From: an uncultured Saprospiraceae bacterium | Lineage (GTDB): Bacteria; Bacteroidota; Bacteroidia; Chitinophagales; Saprospiraceae | Length of the DNA stretch: 17,015 nt | Assembly (NCBI GenBank): GCA_937959095.1 | Contig: CALGLY010000344.1 | Location: forward strand, 1 to 17,015 | Direction of reading: 5' to 3' | Part shown: one piece after another, positions 13,084-17,015 of the stretch | Numbering within the stretch: the first letter of the stretch is position 1 | How the letters are laid out: every line of letters begins with the position of its first letter | Program-made: the position numbers and the translations under genes | Notes under the pieces: generated by a model | Database searches by the model: none | Told to the model about the DNA's origin: nothing | Seen by the model: the letters and a program-made list of their open reading frames with translations, nothing else

Positions 13084-13142
13084 CGGGAATCTGAAGAAAT
13101 GATATACAAACTTTCAAACTCCCAAATCCACCAATCTTTATC
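13066..13142 (-). repeat. Octamer inverted array in rplB-rpsS spacer
   Basis: The forward arm has 8-bp words at 13066-13097: TTTGATAA, TTCGTTAA, TTCGGGAA, TCTGAAGA. The inverse arm has five at 13103-13142: TATACAAA, CTTTCAAA, CTCCCAAA, TCCACCAA, TCTTTATC. Register is exact within each arm, and the words match the rplE-rpsN family. Confidence 0.65.
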
Positions 13143-13144
13143 AA

Positions 13145-13975
13145 TTACTTTTTCTTTGTTTTGCGCTTCGTGATAATCAGCTTAGTAGAATGCTTCTTCT
13201 TGTTACGCGTTTTCTGTCCTTTAGACATGATACCCGTACGAGAACGTGGGTGACCACCTGAAGCTCTACCTTCACCACCACCCATCGGGTGATCGACTGG
13301 ATTCATCGCTACACCTCTTACACGAGGGCGACGACCTAACCAACGAGAGCGTCCTGCTTTACCTGATACTTGTAATCCGTGATCTGGATTAGAACATGCA
13401 CCAATGGTTGCTTTACAGGTTAGTAAGATACGACGTACTTCACCAGAAGGCAACTTTATAGATGCGTAACGTTCTTCACGTCCCATCAAGGTAGCTGAAG
13501 TACCTGCACTACGTACTAGTGCGGCGCCTCTGCCTGGCTGCATTTCAATAGCATGAATCTGCGAACCTAATGGAATATCTGCTAAGTACATGGTGTTCCC
13601 TACTTCTGGAGTAGCACCTTTGCCTGACATAATTTCTGTGCCAACTTGCAACCCATCAGGAGCTAAGATATATCGCTTTTCTCCATCGCCATATTCTACT
13701 AATGCGATGTAAGCAGTACGGTTCGGATCGTATTCAATCGTCTTTACCGTTGCTGTACCCTCTTTTTCGCGCTTGAAATCAATGATACGATAGCGACGCT
13801 TATGCCCACCTCCGCGGTTACGCATCGTCATCTTACCCTGATTGTTACGTCCACCAGTTCTCTTGATAGGAGCTAATAAGCTCTTCTCTGGCTTGCTTGC
13901 CGTAATCTCTGTGAACGCATTACCTACTTTAAAGCGACTACCAGGTGATACTGGTTTATATTTTTTAGTTGGCAT
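13145..13975 (-). CDS. rplB: 50S ribosomal protein L2 (uL2)
   Basis: L2 is required for subunit association and peptidyl transferase activity and is among the most conserved 50S proteins. The 276-residue product has the OB-fold region with [20 protein letters not shown] (about 42-61) and an SH3-like domain ([29 protein letters not shown]). The active-site loop reads [20 protein letters not shown]. The functionally important His229 is present, while the second His of the DHPHGGGEG form is Met231, a variant I recognise from Bacteroidota. The lysine-rich C-terminus is normal. The spacer to rplW contains REP copy B. Confidence 0.99.
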   Translation of the reverse strand: MPTKKYKPVSPGSRFKVGNAFTEITASKPEKSLLAPIKRTGGRNNQGKMTMRNRGGGHKRRYRIIDFKREKEGTATVKTIEYDPNRTAYIALVEYGDGEKRYILAPDGLQVGTEIMSGKGATPEVGNTMYLADIPLGSQIHAIEMQPGRGAALVRSAGTSATLMGREERYASIKLPSGEVRRILLTCKATIGACSNPDHGLQVSGKAGRSRWLGRRPRVRGVAMNPVDHPMGGGEGRASGGHPRSRTGIMSKGQKTRNKKKHSTKLIITKRKTKKK

Positions 13976-14023
13976 CTTTTTCTAAGTTTGTCAGTATTGC
14001 TAATCAATTAGAATACTTTAGTA

Positions 14024-14044
14024 CCTGCCTGTCGGCAGACAGGC
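14024..14044. repeat. REP-like short palindrome, copy B
   Basis: GCCTGTC (14027-14033) and GACAGGC (14038-14044) form a perfect 7-bp stem with a GGCA loop. An alternative stem, CTGCC (14025-14029) with GGCAG (14034-14038), excludes the first. Copy A (6569-6588) differs by one base over the shared 20. No transposase gene is visible in the window. Confidence 0.7.
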
Positions 14045-14054
14045 TTGATAGCCC

Positions 14055-14354
14055 TTAAATATCTCCGTAAAAATCAATCTCTTCGCCTGGTGAAAGCGTT
14101 ATGTATGCTTTCTTGAAAGAAGACTTTCGTCCTTTGGAAACTCCTGAACGAGTAAAGCGCGACTTCAATTTACCTGGCATAATGACAGTATTCACCGACT
14201 CCACGGTAACATTGTACATCTTCTCTACTGCCTTTCTTATCTCAATCTTATTCGCACGCTTATTCACTACGAAAGTGAATTGATTCGCATCATTCGTCAG
14301 CAATTCTGACTTTTCCGTGATGAGTGGTCGAACAATTATTGTTTTATCTGCCAT
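14055..14354 (-). CDS. rplW: 50S ribosomal protein L23 (uL23)
   Basis: L23 lies at the polypeptide tunnel exit and is the main docking site for trigger factor and signal recognition particle. The 99-residue protein has the core RPLITEKSELLTNDANQFTF (about 9-28), the VNKRANKIEIRKAVEKMYNV helix, and VESVNTVIMPGK. The extended loop that reaches into the tunnel in E. coli L23 is represented by the LKSRFTRSGVSKGRKSSFKK segment. It starts 12 nt after the rplD stop, so the two are closely coupled. Confidence 0.98.
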   Translation of the reverse strand: MADKTIIVRPLITEKSELLTNDANQFTFVVNKRANKIEIRKAVEKMYNVTVESVNTVIMPGKLKSRFTRSGVSKGRKSSFKKAYITLSPGEEIDFYGDI

Positions 14355-14366
14355 TATTGCTATGAT

Positions 14367-14996
14367 TTAGCTTAATGTTTCTTTGATTTTGTCTACTGCA
14401 CCTTCGGCAAGAATGACTGTTTGAGCATTCAAGATATCGTAAGTGCTTAAGTCTTGTGCACGCATTACTGAAGATTTCTTCATGCTGCGGCTTGATAGAT
14501 ACACTTCCTTCTCATAGTCAGATGTAACTACAAGTGTCTTTTTTGTATCTAGCTCCAATGCACGAATAATATCCGCATAAGCTTTTGCTTTTGGTGCATC
14601 GAAAGAAAAGTCTTCTATCACAACTACATTACCTTCTGCTGCTTTCACAGAGAGTGCAGATCGTCGAGCTAATTGCTTTACTTTCTTATTTATCTTTTGC
14701 GTATAGTTTCTATCAGAGCGAGGTCCAAACACTCGTCCACCGCCTCTAAATATTGGCGACTTAATATCACCTGCACGAGCTGTACCCGTACCCTTTTGAC
14801 GCTTTAGTTTACGTCTAGAGCCAGCAACTTCCCCACGTTCTTTAGCTTTGTGCGTTCCTTGACGCTGTGCTGCTAAGTAACGCTTCACGTCCAAATAAAC
14901 CGCATGTTCATTTGGCTCTTGCTCGAACACTTCCGCTGGTAATGTTGCAGAGCGTCCTGTCGTTCCTCCGTTTATGCTTAAAATATCAACTGTCAT
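14367..14996 (-). CDS. rplD: 50S ribosomal protein L4 (uL4)
   Basis: L4 binds 23S rRNA early, and its long loop lines the exit tunnel. In E. coli it also represses the S10 operon. I chose the ATG at 14996, giving MTVDILSINGG and 209 residues. An in-frame ATG at 15017 would add seven residues (MLLNIVI) but places the conserved first strand internally. Visible motifs are YLDVKRYLAAQRQGTHKAKE, the tunnel loop RKLKRQKGTGTARAGDIKSP with FRGGGRVFGPR, and a C-terminal Rossmann-like domain (VVVIEDFSFDAPKA, LVVTSDY). It precedes rplW by 12 nt. Confidence 0.97.
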   Translation of the reverse strand: MTVDILSINGGTTGRSATLPAEVFEQEPNEHAVYLDVKRYLAAQRQGTHKAKERGEVAGSRRKLKRQKGTGTARAGDIKSPIFRGGGRVFGPRSDRNYTQKINKKVKQLARRSALSVKAAEGNVVVIEDFSFDAPKAKAYADIIRALELDTKKTLVVTSDYEKEVYLSSRSMKKSSVMRAQDLSTYDILNAQTVILAEGAVDKIKETLS

Positions 14997-15016
14997 GATG
15001 ACTATATTAAGTAGCA

Positions 15017-15045
15017 TAGCAAAACCAAAGGTTTGGCTTCCGCTA
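15017..15045 (-). repeat. Small imperfect hairpin in rplC-rplD spacer
   Basis: AGC-AACC (15018-15026, with a 2-nt internal loop) pairs with GGTT-GCT (15030-15038). TAGC (15017-15020) can alternatively pair with GCTA (15042-15045). It lies just ahead of the rplD start. Confidence 0.3.
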
Positions 15046-15052
15046 TTTTACA

Positions 15053-15676
15053 TTACTTTTCGATAATTACATAAGAACCCTTGTGACCAGGAATCGCTCC
15101 CTTTACCACTAGTAAATTCTCAGCAGGAAATATTTTCAGTACTTCTAGGTTTTTCACCTTGATGCGCTTGCCTCCTGTACGTCCTCCCATTCGCATTCCT
15201 TTGAATACTTTGGCAGGATAAGAAGCTGCACCAATAGAACCCGGAGCGCGTTGGCGATTGTGCTGACCGTGGGTCGCATCATTCACCCCTTTGAAGCCGT
15301 GACGCTTCACTACGCCCTGAAAGCCTTTACCTTTAGAAGTTCCTATTGCATTGATAATATCGCCTTCTTCGAATACTTCTTCTACTTTGATTGTTTCTCC
15401 CAAAGCTTTTTCAGCAATATCAAAGTCCCGAAATTCCACAAGCTTCGCCTTTGGGCTTGTGCTTGCTTTCTTAAAGTGACCTGCTAATTGCTTAGTAGTA
15501 TTCTTTTCTTTTTTGTCTCCGTAGCCCACTTGAAGAGATTCGTAGCCGTCTGCGTCCTCTGTTTTCACTTGTGTTACTACACAAGGTCCCATTTCAACCA
15601 CTGTACAGGCTACATTCTTACCAGCTTCTGTGAAGATACTGGTCATTCCTAGCTTTCTACCAATTAATCCATTCAT
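15053..15676 (-). CDS. rplC: 50S ribosomal protein L3 (uL3)
   Basis: L3 binds near the 3' end of 23S rRNA, and its central extension reaches the peptidyl transferase centre. The 207-residue protein starts [15 protein letters not shown]. It has a beta-barrel domain, the extension [19 protein letters not shown] and [20 protein letters not shown], then [21 protein letters not shown] (in parts). The glutamine methylated by PrmB in E. coli is in a GQNQTPG-like context; here that stretch reads GAASYPA, so that modification site is not conserved. A 154-nt spacer with small hairpins separates it from rpsJ. Confidence 0.99.
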   Translation of the reverse strand: MNGLIGRKLGMTSIFTEAGKNVACTVVEMGPCVVTQVKTEDADGYESLQVGYGDKKEKNTTKQLAGHFKKASTSPKAKLVEFRDFDIAEKALGETIKVEEVFEEGDIINAIGTSKGKGFQGVVKRHGFKGVNDATHGQHNRQRAPGSIGAASYPAKVFKGMRMGGRTGGKRIKVKNLEVLKIFPAENLLVVKGAIPGHKGSYVIIEK

Positions 15677-15830
15677 GGATATATAGATTTATAAGTACTA
15701 AGTGCTGTAAAAATTTCAATGTCAGACATTAACACTCCAATCAAACCTATTCGAAATAGGAGAACGGAGCATACGAAAATATGCCTAATAAAATTTAAAG
15801 CAGCCTAGAATCTTTCTTGTCTGTGATGAA
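15677..15830 (-). other. rpsJ-rplC spacer with two small hairpins
   Basis: CCTATT (15746-15751) pairs with AATAGG (15755-15760) around a 3-nt loop, and GCATA (15769-15773) pairs with 15780-15784. CTCC (15735-15738) and GGAG (15766-15769) could enclose the first. It is longer than most spacers in the cluster and lacks the 7- or 8-bp word pattern. I see no gene in it. Confidence 0.4.
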
Positions 15831-16139
15831 TTACGTCAACTTGACCTGAATATCAACCCCACTAGGCAGTTCCAACTTGGACAGTGCATCTACCGTCTTT
15901 TGAGTAGGAGTGTAGATTTCGATTAAACGCTTGTGGGTGCGTAACTGGAACTGATCACGAGATTTCTTGTTGACGTGCGGTGACCGAAGCACGGTGAAGA
16001 TCTCTTTTTTCGTGGGCAGCGGAATCGGACCAGTTACAACAGCTCCGCTATTGCGTACAGTCTTCACTATCTTCTCCGTTGACTTGTCTACCAAATTATG
16101 GTCGTAAGAACGAAGTTTGATGCGAATTTTCTGATTCAT
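15831..16139 (-). CDS. rpsJ: 30S ribosomal protein S10 (uS10)
   Basis: S10 is a 30S head protein and, as NusE, a component of transcription antitermination complexes with NusB and NusG. The 102-residue protein starts [20 protein letters not shown] and contains the family signature around [20 protein letters not shown] (about 39-58), with [20 protein letters not shown] and DIQVKL at the end. Length is normal. It opens the S10 block directly after fusA, from which it is separated by a 102-nt spacer containing the best promoter match in the window and mutually exclusive hairpins. Confidence 0.99.
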   Translation of the reverse strand: MNQKIRIKLRSYDHNLVDKSTEKIVKTVRNSGAVVTGPIPLPTKKEIFTVLRSPHVNKKSRDQFQLRTHKRLIEIYTPTQKTVDALSKLELPSGVDIQVKLT

Positions 16140-16164
16140 ACCGAATATTAATTTTGTTAAACCC

Positions 16165-16206
16165 AGGATTCTAATAATCCTAAATTCCCTTTATTATCAA
16201 AAGGGA
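16165..16206 (-). promoter_or_regulatory. 5' UTR hairpins of rpsJ
   Basis: TCCCTTT (16186-16192) pairs perfectly with AAAGGGA (16200-16206) across a 7-nt loop. Closer to the ATG, AGGATT (16165-16170) pairs with AATCCT (16176-16181) across CTAAT. The first helix competes for 16201-16206 with the fusA-side hairpin described separately. Confidence 0.45.
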
Positions 16207-16227
16207 GCGCAAATGTAGCACTCCCTT
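16201..16227 (-). terminator. Possible fusA terminator/attenuator hairpin
   Basis: In the mRNA, AAGGGAG (16227-16221) pairs with CTCCCTT (16207-16201), with further GC pairs toward the loop, followed by TTGAT. The T run is short, so termination would be weak. The loop region contains the -7 promoter element. The hairpin can form only in transcripts reading through from fusA. Confidence 0.35.
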
Positions 16228-16241
16228 CTCTATTTTCCAAA
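16210..16241 (-). promoter_or_regulatory. Promoter of the S10 block (upstream of rpsJ)
   Basis: Minus-strand TTTG (16241-16238), a 20-nt spacer and TACATTTG (16217-16210) match the Bacteroidota -33/-7 consensus in full. The -33 element abuts the fusA stop codon. Initiation near 16203-16206 would start the mRNA in TCCCTTTTGA and give a 5' UTR of about 65 nt. Confidence 0.65.
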
Positions 16242-17015
16242 TTAAGCGTTAGCTTTTTCTATTACTTCTTTTGCAATTCCACTTGGAGCTGGCGCAAAGT
16301 GCGAAAATTCCATTGTAGAACTTGCACGACCAGACGTAATGGTACGCAAGTCGGTTACATATCCGAACATTTGTCCCAATGGAACATCTGCTTGGATAGC
16401 TACTGCACCAGAGCGTGGCTCTTGTCCTTTCGGCAATCCACGACGACGGTTCAAGTCACCAATTACAGAACCTACATACTCTTCTGGAGTGATTACCTCC
16501 AGCTTCATGATTGGTTCCATCAAAGTAGCTCCTGCGCTTCTTGCAGCTGCCTTGAAGCCTTCTTTAGCACACAACTCAAATGCGATTGGCTTAGAATCCA
16601 CTGCGTGCATAGAGCCATCGTATACGCGCACTTTCATGCTATCGATACCATAGCCTGCTAATATACCATTGGTCATCATTGCTTTGAAACCATCTTTGAT
16701 AGGCTTCACGTAGTTCTTATCAATAGAACCCCCAACAATACCCCAATCAAATTGCAATTTCTCTTTGCCGTTTTTGTAGTCGTCGCTATCTAAAAATTCT
16801 TGATCGGCAGGGCCGAGTTCGAATTCCATATCTGCGAATAAACCGGAACCACCTGACTGCTTCTTCAACTTCTCCCGGTGTGTTACCGTCTTCGTCAAAG
16901 CCTCTTTATAGGTCACCTGTGGCGCACCTTGGTTTACATCCAATTTGAATTCACGCTTCAAACGATCTACAATGATATCAAGGTGTAATTCCCCCATACC
17001 ACTAATGATAGTTTG
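16242..17015 (-). CDS. fusA: Elongation factor G, C-terminal part (5' end outside window)
   Basis: EF-G is the GTPase that drives tRNA-mRNA translocation and, with RRF, ribosome recycling. The visible 257 residues enter in frame at the window edge with QTIISGMGELHLDIIVDRLK, the end of domain III. They continue through domain IV (GGSGLFADMEFELGP; tip region DGSMHAVDSKPIAFELC) and domain V (MEPIMKLEVITPEEYVGSVI, FGYVTDLRTITSGRASSTM), ending EVIEKANA. The G domain is not visible. A short insert with SDDYKNGKEKLQF in domain IV resembles Bacteroidota EF-G. It directly precedes rpsJ, so the str and S10 operons are contiguous. Confidence 0.98.
   Translation of the reverse strand, partial: QTIISGMGELHLDIIVDRLKREFKLDVNQGAPQVTYKEALTKTVTHREKLKKQSGGSGLFADMEFELGPADQEFLDSDDYKNGKEKLQFDWGIVGGSIDKNYVKPIKDGFKAMMTNGILAGYGIDSMKVRVYDGSMHAVDSKPIAFELCAKEGFKAAARSAGATLMEPIMKLEVITPEEYVGSVIGDLNRRRGLPKGQEPRSGAVAIQADVPLGQMFGYVTDLRTITSGRASSTMEFSHFAPAPSGIAKEVIEKANA

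Noticed and set aside
15742..15749. TAGGTTTG on the minus strand upstream of rplC as a promoter -7 element
   Set aside because: It fits TAnnTTTG but has no TTTG-like element about 20 nt upstream and overlaps a hairpin arm; a chance match is likely in AT-rich sequence.
1..17015. CRISPR arrays, tRNA or rRNA genes, insertion sequences, defence or phage genes
   Set aside because: I looked on both strands and saw none; the repeats present are short intergenic words, not CRISPR-type repeat-spacer units.

Overview
This window carries a bacterial ribosomal-protein supercluster (the S10, spc and alpha operons fused end to end), read entirely from the minus strand. It begins inside fusA (EF-G) at the right edge and ends inside rpoA at the left edge. 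Several characters point to Bacteroidota: fusA directly precedes rpsJ, map lies between secY and infA, L2 carries the DHPMGGGEG variant, S14 and L36 are zinc-free forms, promoters are of the TAnnTTTG type, and Shine-Dalgarno sequences are mostly absent. I cannot place it below phylum; Chitinophagia, Saprospiria or Cytophagia would all fit.

In transcription order (right to left) the layout is: fusA (partial), rpsJ, rplC, rplD, rplW, rplB, rpsS, rplV, rpsC, rplP, rpmC, rpsQ (S10 block); rplN, rplX, rplE, rpsN, rpsH, rplF, rplR, rpsE, rpmD, rplO, secY, map (spc block); infA, rpmJ, rpsM, rpsK, rpsD, rpoA (partial; alpha block). That is 30 genes with none broken. Two short ones, rpmD and rpmJ, were read by hand. 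Together they encode most primary rRNA-binding proteins of both subunits, a translocase, an initiation factor, N-terminal methionine removal, and the RNA polymerase alpha subunit that nucleates the enzyme.

The proteins are ordinary apart from an arginine-glycine-rich (RGG-type) tail on S3 and short charged extensions on L22, L29 and S5. The spacers are the unusual part. Spacers of about 70-130 nt are common, and nearly all contain inverted repeats. At least ten appear to be built from tandem words of exactly 7 bp or exactly 8 bp, usually with one arm forward and one inverted, and with a different word in each spacer. One array is interrupted by a 20-bp REP-like palindrome that recurs (19/20) between rplW and rplB. 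The spacers ahead of rpsN and rpsS share a 35-bp start-codon-proximal block (33/35).

Four candidate internal promoters (before rpsJ, rplP, rpsH and infA) share a pyrimidine-rich start region. Those before rpsJ and rplP share TCCCTTTTGA. The leaders after the rpsH and infA promoters contain long inverted repeats that could be autoregulatory RNA structures; the infA leader has a possible pseudoknot topology. All RNA structures were paired by eye, with no energy calculation, shuffling test or homology search.
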